From: Polyangium sp. y55x31
GTDB taxonomy: Bacteria > Myxococcota_A > Polyangia > Polyangiales > Polyangiaceae
Reading direction: 5' to 3'
DNA length: 64,000 bases
Assembly (NCBI RefSeq): GCF_029946505.1
Contig: NZ_JARZHG010000029.1
Coordinates: 83,951-147,950, forward strand
Below the pieces are notes generated by a model, which worked only from the letters and a program-made list of their open reading frames with translations, searched no databases and was not told where the DNA came from. The first letter of the stretch is position 1, and each line of letters starts with the position of its first letter. Below, piece by piece: positions 55,581 through 64,000 of the stretch. A program made the position numbers and the translations under genes.

Positions 55581-55931
55581 TCACGGGCACGTCTGGAGCG
55601 TGCACGACGTCGGCGTCGTGCAGATCCAGCACTGCGTCGCCGGCAGGAAGGGATCGTTGTACGGGGCGCAATCGAAGCGGAATTCCTTGTAGTAATTGCT
55701 GAAGTCACCGTCGGACTCGTCGTAGCGCCAGTCGCACTCCATCTTGGACCAGCCGATCACCACCTTGTGCGTGCTGTCGCTGTAGTAGGTGCGATAACTA
55801 CCGGACGACCGCAGCGCCTGCTCCGCGACGCCGGTCTCGCCTTCCTCCAGGGGTGCCGCCTCCTCCGGCGCGCCGAGGCACGCGACGAGAGACAACGCGA
55901 GACCAAAACCAGCGAGGATCTTCTTGAGCAT
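55581..55931 (-). CDS. Small DUF6289-like lipoprotein
   Basis: 116 residues. AGGAG stands 7 nt before the ATG at 55931 but almost touches the alternative ATG at 55937, so the shorter form is preferred. Signal MLKKILAGFGLALSLVAC, an acidic propeptide-like stretch (PEEAAPLEEGETGVAEQAL), then a ~70-residue domain: YRTYYSDSTHKVVIGWSKMECDW split here, and CDWRYDESDGDFSNYY, ending with paired cysteines (CWICTTPTSC). The YYSD...VGW...C layout resembles DUF6289, a family of small secreted peptides. Function unknown. Confidence 0.7.
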   Translation of the reverse strand: MLKKILAGFGLALSLVACLGAPEEAAPLEEGETGVAEQALRSSGSYRTYYSDSTHKVVIGWSKMECDWRYDESDGDFSNYYKEFRFDCAPYNDPFLPATQCWICTTPTSCTLQTCP

Positions 55932-56079
55932 GATCATTCTCCTTCCGTCACACGACACGCGGTCGCGTGGGACATGAATCGCGAACGCATCCGCGCGGGG
56001 CCGCCAATGCGGCGCTGCCCCCGCGCCCTCCGCGCTCACCGATGAAATCGAGAATGCCTGCCCTTTCGACTTCTCGCCA

Positions 56080-57291
56080 GTGTCCGCTCGCGACAATGTT
56101 GTTGCGTTCGCCGACACGCGCAGCAAGAAACCAACGCCGACACCCCTCGCGCCGGTGGCATGGACAGACGTGATGGATACGTACACGACCGCGGAAGACG
56201 AACGCGCAGGCGAGGCGTCCCGCCTGGCAGAGCAGCACCCGCGCCCCCGATCGCTCGGCGCGCCGGAGGTGACGAGCACGGTGCACGCAGGCGCCTTCCG
56301 GCACGTCGTGAGCGTCCTCGAGGGCGCCGGCCTCGACCCACGGCCGCTCCTCGCCGCGGCGGGCGCCTCCGAGGCCGATCTCGCGGATCCCGATCAGCGT
56401 ATCCCCATGGCTCGGTACGTGGCCTTGTGGCGAATCGCGGCGCCCCGCTTCCCGAAGGGCTCGCTCGGCCTGACCTTCGGCGCCAGCTTCGAGTTCGATC
56501 ACGGCAATTTGCTCACCTACATGGCGGCGCACGCCGCCACGCTCGGCGAGGCCGTGCTGCAAGCCGACCGCTATCGGCATCTCGTTCATGAGATGCTGCT
56601 CCCCACCCTCGACCTCTCGGGCGGCGACGCCCGTCTCCGCCGAGCGCTGCACCCATCCATCGGCCGGATCGGCGCGATGGCGGAGTCGATCGCAGCGACC
56701 TGGGTGAAGAGCCTCAGCCTCTACGTCGGCGAGGCCTTTCGGCCGCGCGAGGTCTGGTTCCAGCACGCGGCCCCGCGGGATCTCCGCCCCTACGACGAGG
56801 CGTTCCGCTGTCCGGTGCGCTTCGAGATGCCGGAGACGCGGATGATCGCCGATCGCGAGGAGCTCGATCGGCCGCTTCGCCTCGCCAATCCGCGCCTCCG
56901 CGCCTACCTCGAGGAGCAGGCCCGGATCCAGCTCGATAGCCTCCCCCACGACAGCGGGCTCGCCGATCGCGTGCGTCGCCTCCTCGTCGAGGAGCTACGC
57001 GGCGGCGCCCCCTCGCAGGATCACATCGCCCGGCGCCTCGCGCTGAGCCCGCGCACCTTGCAGCGCCGCCTCAAGGACGAGGGCGTCGTCTTCAACGACC
57101 TGCTCGACGAGCAGCGCCGCGCGCTCTGCGATCGTTATTTGCAGGATCGATCCCTCTCGATCCAGGAGATCGCCTTCCTCCTCGGCTACACGGAGCGCAG
57201 CAGCTTCTATCGCGCCTTCCGCCGCTGGACGGGCCGCACCCCGCAGGAGCTGCGCAAGGCGGACCGGGAGGAGACCGGGACAGGCCTCTGA
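56080..57291 (+). CDS. AraC/OruR-family transcriptional regulator
   Basis: Up to 403 residues from a GTG at 56080; the ATG at 56173 is an alternative and no Shine-Dalgarno settles it. N-terminal arabinose-binding-like sensor (about 70-280: LLAAAGASEADLADPDQRIPM as a landmark, FDHGNLLTYMAAHAATLGEA) of the OruR/ArgR subgroup, then a double helix-turn-helix: ARRLALSPRTLQRRLKDEGV and IAFLLGYTERSSFYRAFRRW. The subgroup senses small metabolites and often controls nearby catabolic genes; the PAS-STAS protein, porin and acyl-CoA dehydrogenases follow. Confidence 0.88.
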   Translation: MSARDNVVAFADTRSKKPTPTPLAPVAWTDVMDTYTTAEDERAGEASRLAEQHPRPRSLGAPEVTSTVHAGAFRHVVSVLEGAGLDPRPLLAAAGASEADLADPDQRIPMARYVALWRIAAPRFPKGSLGLTFGASFEFDHGNLLTYMAAHAATLGEAVLQADRYRHLVHEMLLPTLDLSGGDARLRRALHPSIGRIGAMAESIAATWVKSLSLYVGEAFRPREVWFQHAAPRDLRPYDEAFRCPVRFEMPETRMIADREELDRPLRLANPRLRAYLEEQARIQLDSLPHDSGLADRVRRLLVEELRGGAPSQDHIARRLALSPRTLQRRLKDEGVVFNDLLDEQRRALCDRYLQDRSLSIQEIAFLLGYTERSSFYRAFRRWTGRTPQELRKADREETGTGL

Positions 57292-57561
57292 GAGGGGGCT
57301 CCCCAGGCTCACCGAGCTTTTCGCCGGTCATCACGGGCCGTCGTCGAACGTCGTAGCATCAATGCCGTCATCGCGTGGAGGACGTCTGCGCGGCTGCATT
57401 GCAGCTTCATCCGCGTGGAGCTCCGGGGCACGGAGCCTGTCTTCATTACGGTGGGACAGGTCACGGAACCCGCGCCCTTCGATCTTGCCCGGACACAAAA
57501 GACCACACTGGGCGCACGATGTGTGTTTGACTCTGTCTCTCGAAGGGGGGCGTCATTCCCA

Positions 57562-58773
57562 ATGGTCGTGCAGAAGTCTTCGCTCAGGCGATTATGGCCA
57601 GTGAGCTGCGGTCCGCTGTTCACCTTTGCCGCCGTCATCACTGTCGTGCTGGCGAAGAAGACTTTGATGGGAATCCCGAATCCGCCGGCGATCCTGGTCC
57701 TCGCGATCGTCCTCTCCGCTTATGTCGGAGGGATCGTCCCCGGGTTGATCAGCGCGACGTTCAGCTGGCTCTACATCGCGCTGTTCTTCTCGATTTCCGA
57801 TCAGCCGTTCCACTACACGGCCGAAAACCTTCAGCGCGTCATCGTGTGGGCCATCACCTTGCCGACCACGGCGCTGATGGTCGGCGCCTTGAAGCGCCAG
57901 ACCATGCGGCAGTTGTCCGCACTAAAGGAGAGCGAGATCCGGCTCCGGAGCGTCATCGACAACATGGTGGACGCGGTGTTCACCTTCGACCAGCGCGGCG
58001 CTATCAAGTCCGTCAATCCGGCGGCCGAGTACCTCTTCGGATACGGGCCGCAGGAGCTCGCTGGCCGGGACGTTTCCACGTTCCTCGTCGGGTCCAGTGC
58101 GCCCCCTCCCGGTGGAGGCGCGCCTGGCGAGTCTTTGGTGAAGTGCCAGCCGCTGGGTCTCGCGGAGCTGCCCGTCAACCGCCGCGAGATGCTTTGCCGG
58201 AACCGAGACGGAGTCGAGTTTCCGGTGGAGGTCAGCGTCGCCGAGATGGTCTTCGGCGCGGAGACGTTCTTCATCGGCACCACGCGCGATATCAGGGAGC
58301 GCAAACAGGCGGAGGAGGAGCGGCGCCGCGCAGAAGAGGAGCGGAGTCGATTTCAAGAAGAGCTCATCCGGGTGCAGGCGAACGCGATCGCGGAGATTTC
58401 CACGCCGCTCATCCCCGTCCGCAGCAAGATCCTGGTGATGCCGCTGGTTGGATCGGTGGACTCGCAGCGCGTGACGCGTGTGATCGAGGTCTTGCTGAAG
58501 GGCATCTCGGAGCACAACGCGCACAGCGCCATCCTCGACATCACCGGTGTCCCCGTGGTCGATACGCACGTGGCCAATGGGCTCGTCCAAGCCGCAAACG
58601 CGGCGCGGCTGCTCGGAGCGCGGGTGGTGCTCACCGGGATCCGGCCCGAGGTCGCGATGACCCTCGTGACGATCGGCGCCGAGCTCCACGGGGTCGTCAC
58701 ATGCAGGACATTGGAGCAGGGGATCTCCTTCGCGGAGGCCAGCAGCGGTAGCCGAGGACGGAGCCCGGGCTGA
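57562..58773 (+). CDS. Membrane PAS-STAS (RsbR-like) sensor
   Basis: 403 residues from the ATG at 57562 (an earlier in-frame GTG at 57415 has no support). Four short membrane helices of the DUF4118/KdpD type (LFTFAAVITVVLA, AILVLAIVLSAYVGGIVPG, VIVWAITLPTTALMVGA), a PAS domain about 120-245 (VIDNMVDAVFTFDQRG, NPAAEYLFGYGPQELAG), a coiled coil (EEERRRAEEERSRFQEEL), and a C-terminal STAS domain with the RsbR features DITGVPVVDTHVANGL and LTGIRPEVAMTLV. RsbR-type STAS proteins build stressosomes and respond through Thr phosphorylation in these two loops. A membrane-bound form would sense envelope or redox cues. Confidence 0.84.
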   Translation: MVVQKSSLRRLWPVSCGPLFTFAAVITVVLAKKTLMGIPNPPAILVLAIVLSAYVGGIVPGLISATFSWLYIALFFSISDQPFHYTAENLQRVIVWAITLPTTALMVGALKRQTMRQLSALKESEIRLRSVIDNMVDAVFTFDQRGAIKSVNPAAEYLFGYGPQELAGRDVSTFLVGSSAPPPGGGAPGESLVKCQPLGLAELPVNRREMLCRNRDGVEFPVEVSVAEMVFGAETFFIGTTRDIRERKQAEEERRRAEEERSRFQEELIRVQANAIAEISTPLIPVRSKILVMPLVGSVDSQRVTRVIEVLLKGISEHNAHSAILDITGVPVVDTHVANGLVQAANAARLLGARVVLTGIRPEVAMTLVTIGAELHGVVTCRTLEQGISFAEASSGSRGRSPG

Positions 58774-58856
58774 AGGCGCGGGGCTTCACCCGCCTACGGG
58801 CTCGTTGTTTTCCCTCGCGCGCGTCGGCCGAGCGCGCAGCGCTGGTATGTCGTCCC

Positions 58857-58892
58857 GGGAAGATACGTGATGTCGGGAAGATACGTGATGTC
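58857..58892 (+). repeat. 18-bp exact tandem duplication spanning the porin start codons
   Basis: GGGAAGATACGTGATGTC occurs twice back to back (58857-58874 and 58875-58892), in frame. Each copy carries a purine-rich ribosome-site-like stretch and a GTGATG, so it doubles the possible translation starts at 58870 and 58888. Confidence 0.9.
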
Positions 58893-60093
58893 GTTTTGCG
58901 CTTTCGCCGTGAGCGCGGCGCTCTGGTCCGGGAGCGCCGCCGCTCTGGAGTCGAGACCTCCCGTGGAGTTCACCGGCTCCCCCGGCAATGGGGTGACGGT
59001 GAAGGTCGGCGATGTGTTCTCGTTCAATGCGCGGAGCCGGATCGTGCTCCGCTACCAGATCAACGTGCCTCCCGCGGATGATCAGGGCGAGCGGGACGTC
59101 CAGCAGCTCGTCAACATCGCGACGGCGCGCCTCTGGTTCTCCGGCCACGTGTATCGGCCCGAGCTGACGTACATGATCCAGCTCGCCCTCGGCGGTCGCG
59201 ATTTTCGCGACGGCGCCGTCTCGCCGATCTTCCACGCCTTCATCGACTGGAAGATGCACCGCGATTTCAACATCCGGGCCGGGCAATTCTTCGTGCCGTT
59301 CGATCGCCTGCGCACCGTGGCCGTATTCGCGCTCCAGATGGCGGACAGGCCGGTGCCCGTCGACGAGCTGACGCTCGATCGCGACGCGGGCGTCACGTTT
59401 TATTCGGAGAACTTCCTCGGGAAAACGTCTCCGGTGGCGTGGCAGCTCGGCGTGTTCGGCGGAGGCGGGTCGAACCTGACGACATCGAGGGAGCCCGGCG
59501 TGCTGCTCACAGGTAGGCTGGAGCTTCGCCCGCTCGGCAAGATTGACGATGATTCCGAGGGCGATCTCGACCGCCGGAAGAAGCCGGGCGTTGCCCTCGG
59601 CGGCGCGCTCGCGGCGAACTACAACACGAACCGATTGCGGAGCACGACCGGCGCGACGTTTCTCGGCGGGACGACGGATTACCTGCACGCCGCGGCAGAT
59701 CTCGTGTTCAAGTGGCGCGGCTTCGCGCTCCAGGGCGAGTATCTGTGGAAACGCGCGTCCACGGACCGGATCGCGTCCACGGACGAGGACGGAAACCCGC
59801 GCACGGAGTACACGCGCTCGGGCCAGGGCACGGTCTTTCAGGCCTCGTACGTGTTCGATCCGCCGATCGAGGTCGTGGCCCGGTTCTCACGATTGTACGC
59901 GTTCGGAGGGACGGACCCGAAGCTCGTGTCCGAGGTCCAGAGCCGCGGGCAGGAGATCGGCGTCGGGCTCAACTATTACTTCAACAAGCACAAGGCGAAG
60001 CTGCAAGCCGACTGGATTGCCCGGATGCCGCACGATTTCGATTTCGAGAAGGCGAACCACGTCGCCCACCTCCAGCTCGACGTGACGTTCTGA
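58870..60093 (+). CDS. OprP/OprO-like outer-membrane porin
   Basis: 407 residues from the ATG at 58870; the second ATG at 58888 also works. Sec signal VMSFCAFAVSAALWSGSAAA. The mature protein is a beta-barrel with alternating hydrophobic strands (ARLWFSGHVYRPELTYMIQL, DFNIRAGQFFVPFDRLRTV, RGFALQGEYLWKRAS, VGLNYYFNKHKAKLQADW) and a C-terminal Phe (LQLDVTF) for barrel assembly. The RAGQFFVPFDR segment is a hallmark of phosphate-selective OprP/OprO porins, but selectivity here is not proven. Just upstream of two acyl-CoA dehydrogenases, so it may import hydrophobic acids or anions. Confidence 0.83.
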   Translation: MSGRYVMSFCAFAVSAALWSGSAAALESRPPVEFTGSPGNGVTVKVGDVFSFNARSRIVLRYQINVPPADDQGERDVQQLVNIATARLWFSGHVYRPELTYMIQLALGGRDFRDGAVSPIFHAFIDWKMHRDFNIRAGQFFVPFDRLRTVAVFALQMADRPVPVDELTLDRDAGVTFYSENFLGKTSPVAWQLGVFGGGGSNLTTSREPGVLLTGRLELRPLGKIDDDSEGDLDRRKKPGVALGGALAANYNTNRLRSTTGATFLGGTTDYLHAAADLVFKWRGFALQGEYLWKRASTDRIASTDEDGNPRTEYTRSGQGTVFQASYVFDPPIEVVARFSRLYAFGGTDPKLVSEVQSRGQEIGVGLNYYFNKHKAKLQADWIARMPHDFDFEKANHVAHLQLDVTF

Positions 60094-60242
60094 GAGGTGC
60101 CACACGCGCACGGGCGAAGGACGTGGCCGAGCGCCCTCGCCACCGTCTGGGTCGACAGCGACGGGACGAGCCCGAGCTCTCCGGACACGAGGGCCTTTCC
60201 TCCGGCGCCCGTTCGCACTATGGACGGAAGCCGGAGAGCCTG

Positions 60243-61424
60243 ATGGACCTGTCCTTCACCCCCGAGCAGATCGCCTTCCGCGACGAGGTCCGCGCGTGGA
60301 TCCGGGAGGCCATGCCTCCGCGCATCCGCGAGAAAGCGGCCGTCGACGGGCATTTCGAGCACGATGAAATCATGGAGTGGCACCGGATCCTCGCCGCGAA
60401 GGGCTGGGTCGCTCCGCATTGGCCCGCGGAATGGGGCGGCGCCGGGCTCGACGTCACGCGCCGCTTCATCCTGAACGAGGAGCTCGAGCTCGCCGGCGCC
60501 CCGGCGCTCTCTCCGTTCGGCCTCGTGATGGTCGGCCCGCTCATCCTGCAGTACGGCAGCGACGCGCAGCGCAAGCGCTTCTTGCCGAAGATCGTCGCGG
60601 GCGAAGAGGTCTGGTGCCAGGGGTATTCGGAGCCGAACGCCGGCAGCGACCTCGCCTCGCTCAAGCTCTCGGCCGAGCCCGACGGCAAGGGCAACTATGT
60701 GCTCAATGGCCAGAAGACCTGGACGACGTACGCGCAGTACGCCGACTGGATCTTCGTCCTCGCGCGGACCGACAAGACGGCGAAGAAACAATCGGGCATC
60801 AGCTTTTTCCTCGTCGACATGAAGACGCCCGGCGTCACGGCGCGGCCGACGCTCACGATCGCCGGGACGCCCGCGTTCTGCGACACGTTCTTCGAGAACG
60901 TCGTCGTGCCCGCGGAGAACCTCGTCGGCCCGCTGCACGGCGGCTGGACGCTGGCGAAGGCGCTGCTCGGCCACGAGCGCACGTACATCGCGGCGGTGGG
61001 TCTGTCCACCCGCGTCCTGCGCCGCGTGAAGCGAATCGCGGCGGCGACGAAGGAGCGGGGCGTGCCGCTCCTGGAGATCCCGGCGTGGCGCTCGCGGATC
61101 GCGAGGCTCGAGATCGAGCTCCTCGCGCTCAAGATGACGAACTACCGGGCGATCGCCTCGGCTGAGCTCGGGCACGCGCCGGGGCCGGAGTCGAGCATCC
61201 TGAAGATCCGCGGCAGTGAGATCAATCAACAATGTTACGAGCTCGCGATGGACCTGATGGGGCACGACGCGCTCTCCTGGCACAACGAGCCGGGCATCAT
61301 TCCCGAAAACGAGGCCTCGGTCCCCCCGCAGTTCAACTACGCGCGCGCGGCCAGCATCTATGGCGGCAGCAACGAGATCCAGAAGAACGTCATCGCCAAA
61401 GCCATCCTCGGCCTGCCGAGCTGA
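60243..61424 (+). CDS. Acyl-CoA dehydrogenase (first of adjacent pair)
   Basis: 393 residues, GGAG upstream of the ATG at 60243. FAD-dependent acyl-CoA dehydrogenase: FTPEQIAFRDEVRAWI, WCQGYSEPNAGSDLASL (flavin and substrate loop), NGQKTWTTYAQYADWIF, and YGGSNEIQKNVIAKAILGLP at the C-terminus. The substrate base is not assignable by eye. It is 12 bp from a second, much less similar acyl-CoA dehydrogenase, the arrangement of heteromeric enzymes (for example FadE28/FadE29-type) that dehydrogenate bulky or branched acyl-CoAs such as steroid side chains. Confidence 0.9.
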   Translation: MDLSFTPEQIAFRDEVRAWIREAMPPRIREKAAVDGHFEHDEIMEWHRILAAKGWVAPHWPAEWGGAGLDVTRRFILNEELELAGAPALSPFGLVMVGPLILQYGSDAQRKRFLPKIVAGEEVWCQGYSEPNAGSDLASLKLSAEPDGKGNYVLNGQKTWTTYAQYADWIFVLARTDKTAKKQSGISFFLVDMKTPGVTARPTLTIAGTPAFCDTFFENVVVPAENLVGPLHGGWTLAKALLGHERTYIAAVGLSTRVLRRVKRIAAATKERGVPLLEIPAWRSRIARLEIELLALKMTNYRAIASAELGHAPGPESSILKIRGSEINQQCYELAMDLMGHDALSWHNEPGIIPENEASVPPQFNYARAASIYGGSNEIQKNVIAKAILGLPS

Positions 61425-61436
61425 CGGGGACTCGCC

Positions 61437-62576
61437 ATGAATTTCGACCTCACTCCCGATCAGAAGCTCCTCGAAAGCACCGTGGCCTCCTTCGTGAAGA
61501 AGGAGTCCCCCGTCACGCGATTCCGCGCCCTCCGGGAAGATCCCATCGGATGGAGCAAATCGCTCTGGAAGACGATGGCCGAGCTCGGCTGGATCGGCCT
61601 CGCCTTCCCCGAATCCGTGGGCGGCCTCGGCGGCTCGTTCGTCGACGTCGCGATCCTCCTCGAACAATTCGGCGCGGGCCTGCTGCCCGAGCCGTATGTC
61701 GCGTCCGTGCTCTCGGCGGGCACGGCCATCCTGCGCGCGGGCAGCGCCGAGCAACACGAGGCCTTCCTCGCGCCGCTCCTCGCCGGCGACACGAGCCTCG
61801 CGCTCGCGTGGGCCGAGCGCGGCGGTCGTTATGACCCGACTTGGGTCGAGACGACGGCAACGAAAAAAGGCGACGATTACGTGCTCCAGGGCGAGAAGAT
61901 TTTCGTCCAGAATGGCCACGCCGCGGACGTGATCGTCGTCTCGGCCCGCACGTCGGGCGCTCCGGGCGATAGCGACGGCATCTCACTCTTCGTGCTCCCG
62001 CGGGAGACCGAGGGCCTGCGCATCACGCCGGTGAAGACGATGGACGGGCAAATGGCCGCCATGATCAAGCTCGAACGGGCGATCGTCCCGGGCGCGAGCC
62101 GCCTCGGGCCCGAGGGCGCGGCGGCGCCCGTGCTCGACGAAATCATGGATCTCGGCGCCGCGGCGGCGTGCGCGGAGGGGCTCGGCGTCATGCGCGCGGC
62201 CCTCGCCATGACCGTCGACTACCTGAAGACGCGCGAGCAATTCGGCGTGAAGATCGGCACGTTCCAGGCCTTGCAGCACCGCGCGGTCGACATGTTCGTG
62301 CGCACGGAGCTCGCGAAGAGCACCTCGATCCTCGCGAGCATCAAGGTCTCGGACCCCGATCCGGCCGAGCGCCGCTTCGCCGTCAGCGCGGCCAAGGTCG
62401 AGCTCGCCATTTGCGGGCGTTACGTCTCGCAGCAGGCCATCCAGCTCCATGGCGGAATCGGGATCACGGACGAGCACGATATCGGCTTGTATTTCAAGCG
62501 CATGCACGTCCTGAACGCCCTTTTCGGCGACGAGGAGCATCACCTCGCCCGCTTCGCCGCGCAGCCCGCTTTCTGA
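61437..62576 (+). CDS. Acyl-CoA dehydrogenase (second of adjacent pair)
   Basis: 379 residues starting 12 bp after its neighbour. Shorter and divergent: FDLTPDQKLLESTVASFVKK, AFPESVGGLGGSFVDVAILLE, REQFGVKIGTFQALQHRAVD and the FAD motif LHGGIGITDEHDIGLYFKR. The GYSE-type flavin loop is replaced (LAWAERGGRYDP), suggesting that one subunit may lack its own complete active site, as in alpha2beta2 enzymes where the flavin is shared. The two were likely co-expressed and may form one enzyme; this is inference from pairing. Confidence 0.88.
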   Translation: MNFDLTPDQKLLESTVASFVKKESPVTRFRALREDPIGWSKSLWKTMAELGWIGLAFPESVGGLGGSFVDVAILLEQFGAGLLPEPYVASVLSAGTAILRAGSAEQHEAFLAPLLAGDTSLALAWAERGGRYDPTWVETTATKKGDDYVLQGEKIFVQNGHAADVIVVSARTSGAPGDSDGISLFVLPRETEGLRITPVKTMDGQMAAMIKLERAIVPGASRLGPEGAAAPVLDEIMDLGAAAACAEGLGVMRAALAMTVDYLKTREQFGVKIGTFQALQHRAVDMFVRTELAKSTSILASIKVSDPDPAERRFAVSAAKVELAICGRYVSQQAIQLHGGIGITDEHDIGLYFKRMHVLNALFGDEEHHLARFAAQPAF

Positions 62577-62694
62577 GCCCATACGCGCGCCCCCGGCGCG
62601 CTTGGGGCACGCCCCGGTCCCCTCATTCAGGATTGGCCTGAGCAGCCGAGCGCGTTCGGGACGCGTATCGTGCAGCATTCACCGGGGGGTGATC

Positions 62695-63849
62695 ATGACG
62701 GACGTTCTTTTCGCGGGGGGCCAAGTCCCTGATCAACAGAGCCGTGAGCTCATTGTCGGCTGCGAGGTCGGCGGCGTGTCCGTGTCCTTCGATATGCAGA
62801 AAGGCATGGTGTCATGTGGCGGCGTTCCGTCCGTGATCATGTGGACCGAGACGACCGTCGCCGGCCTCATGCTCGGCCTTTCACGCATGGTGGGCGTTGA
62901 GCGATTCAACCTCGCGTTGCAGAGCGGCGGGCGCGACAGCGTCGAGGGAGATTGGGCGCACATCGCCGGTTTCGCCACGTTCGAAGAGGGGTTTGCCTCC
63001 CTCTCGGTCGTCGCGGCGGCGGCGGGCTGGGGGCTCTGGGAGCTCGTCTCGCTCGACCGCGCGGCCGAGGTGGGCCGATTCCGCTGCAAGAACGGCTGGG
63101 AGGCCAGTTACCAGCGCGCGCTCTCCGTGTGCTGGGGCTCGGGCATGATGGGCGGCAAATTCGCCGGGCTTTGCGCGCGCCTCTTCGGCAAGAATTGCTG
63201 GGCGCAGCAGGTCACGTTCCAGGCCAAGGGCGACGACGCGGACGAGTTCGTCGTGCGCCCCTCGGATCGCACGATCGAGGGAGACCTCGAGCGCCTGCTC
63301 GCCGCGGATGCCGCCACGCGCGCGGATCTCGCGGTCGCGCTGGAGCGGCTGCGGCAGGAGGTCGAGGAGCGCCGCACGACCGAGGACGCGCTTCGCCGCA
63401 CCGAAAAAGAGAATGCGTTCCTCATCGAGCAGCAGGCGCGGACGATCGCGGCGCTCTCGACCCCGATCATCCAGGTATGGGAGGGCATCTTGACGTTGCC
63501 CATCGTCGGGCAGGTGAGCGGGGCGCGCGCGACGACCATCATGCAGGCCTTGCTCCACGAGATCGTCCAGCGAAGCGCGCACTACGCGATCCTCGATCTG
63601 ACGGGCGTCGATACGCTCGACGCCGAGACGGCCGATCATCTCCTTCGTATCGTGCGGGCCGCGGAGTTGCTCGGGGCGCGCGCGATCGTGAGCGGCATCC
63701 GGCCCAAGGTCGCGCAGACCATCGTGGAGCTCGGGGTCGATCTCTCGGGGCTCACGACGGTCGCGGACCTCGAAGAGGGCCTCAAGGCCGCGCTTCGTTC
63801 GATGGGCGTACGCGCGCCGGGGCAGAGCGTGTCCTCTTCGCAGCGGTAA
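62695..63849 (+). CDS. Sensor with V4R-like domain and RsbR-type STAS domain
   Basis: 384 residues from the ATG at 62695 (GGGGGGT upstream). Residues ~10-190 are not membrane-bound; the part CWGSGMMGGKFAGLCARLFG to AKGDDADEFVV resembles a V4R domain, known for small-molecule or metal binding. A coiled coil (ALERLRQEVEERRTTEDALRR) leads to a STAS domain with DLTGVDTLDAETADHLL and VSGIRPKVAQTIVELG, the RsbR loops that carry phosphorylatable Thr/Ser. It is paralogous in its C-terminal half to the protein at 57562. Likely a cytosolic stressosome sensor. Confidence 0.78.
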   Translation: MTDVLFAGGQVPDQQSRELIVGCEVGGVSVSFDMQKGMVSCGGVPSVIMWTETTVAGLMLGLSRMVGVERFNLALQSGGRDSVEGDWAHIAGFATFEEGFASLSVVAAAAGWGLWELVSLDRAAEVGRFRCKNGWEASYQRALSVCWGSGMMGGKFAGLCARLFGKNCWAQQVTFQAKGDDADEFVVRPSDRTIEGDLERLLAADAATRADLAVALERLRQEVEERRTTEDALRRTEKENAFLIEQQARTIAALSTPIIQVWEGILTLPIVGQVSGARATTIMQALLHEIVQRSAHYAILDLTGVDTLDAETADHLLRIVRAAELLGARAIVSGIRPKVAQTIVELGVDLSGLTTVADLEEGLKAALRSMGVRAPGQSVSSSQR

Positions 63850-63877
63850 AACCTCGTGGTACCATGTGTTTCGCATG

Positions 63878-64000
63878 GTGCGTCGTGAAGAGATCGATCA
63901 AGCAGCCGGGACGCCGGCTCGCGGACCGATCTCCCGCTGCACGTCTCCAGCGGGTGAGAGTCCCGTCCGGGTAAGCGCCGGAGCGCCCGGTAGCAGGCCC
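63878..64000 (+). mobile_element. Candidate 5' end of a group II intron, truncated by the window
   Basis: GTGCG at 63878 matches the conserved intron 5' end. Downstream, GCGGGTGAGAGTCCCGT (about 63951) forms the GGGTGA-A/G-AGTCCC stem-loop seen in domain I of many bacterial group II introns, followed by GTCCGGGTAAGCGCCGGA-like paired tracts. A hairpin ACCATGTG-TTT-CGCATGGT (63861-63879) stands directly before the start, as class C introns prefer. The maturase gene and domains V-VI would lie beyond 64000. Confidence 0.5.

Overview
The window is a high-GC (by eye about 70%) stretch of chromosome that reads like a large-genome myxobacterium of the Polyangium/Sorangium type (Sorangiineae). The evidence is dense lipoproteins with Gly-Gly-Thr/Ala linkers, Hanks-type Ser/Thr kinases, a sigma-54 activator with an FHA-like sensor domain, a VIT/vWA protein, RsbR-like STAS proteins, and long antisense open frames caused by GC bias. 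No rRNA, tRNA, CRISPR array, prophage or polyketide/peptide synthetase cluster was seen. The assignment rests on gene style only, not on a marker gene.

Layout. 1-5.6 kb (minus strand): Kef-type antiporter cut by the window edge, TPR-kinase, two lipoproteins, a 2[4Fe-4S] ferredoxin. 5.9-15.2 kb (plus): Cys-rich lipoproteins, a tightly coupled HEAT / CrtC-like / DUF4149 trio, branched-chain 2-oxoacid dehydrogenase E1-alpha beside lipoamide dehydrogenase, and a Uma2-type protein. 15.2-23.9 kb: a divergent RNase HII-like protein, lipoproteins, a GH5 lipoprotein, an S9 peptidase, a class II photolyase. 24-26.6 kb: two KGG-repeat stress proteins, a molybdopterin oxidoreductase with a PepSY-type membrane partner, a cupin. 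26.6-30.6 kb: a patatin, then a sigma-54 activator facing a phospholipase C-like gene across a region holding tandem 12-bp repeats and a -24/-12 promoter. 30.6-38.9 kb: VIT/vWA protein, MMPL transporter and three uncharacterised exported or cytoplasmic proteins. 39-44.8 kb: a decayed gene, an AlkA-like glycosylase, a GGDEF-EAL protein, a PEGA kinase, a MAPEG protein. 44.9-52 kb: lipase-like and beta-propeller lipoproteins, a His-rich metal-binding protein, an MFS carrier, glmS. 52-58.8 kb: a DUF2795 stress protein, a beta-lactamase-fold hydrolase, 43-bp tandem repeats, small lipoproteins, an AraC regulator, a PAS-STAS sensor. 58.8-64 kb: an OprP-like porin, two adjacent acyl-CoA dehydrogenases, a second RsbR-like STAS protein, and what looks like the 5' end of a group II intron running off the window.

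The strongest system-level signal is at 27.4-30.6 kb. A sigma-54 enhancer-binding protein, a candidate enhancer array and a sigma-54 promoter with exact spacing sit upstream of a phospholipase C-fold protein that has lost residues from every catalytic motif I could align. A second global signal is a TANNNT hexamer 6-10 nt before the start codon of at least eleven genes that mostly lack a clear Shine-Dalgarno sequence, suggesting frequent leaderless transcription.
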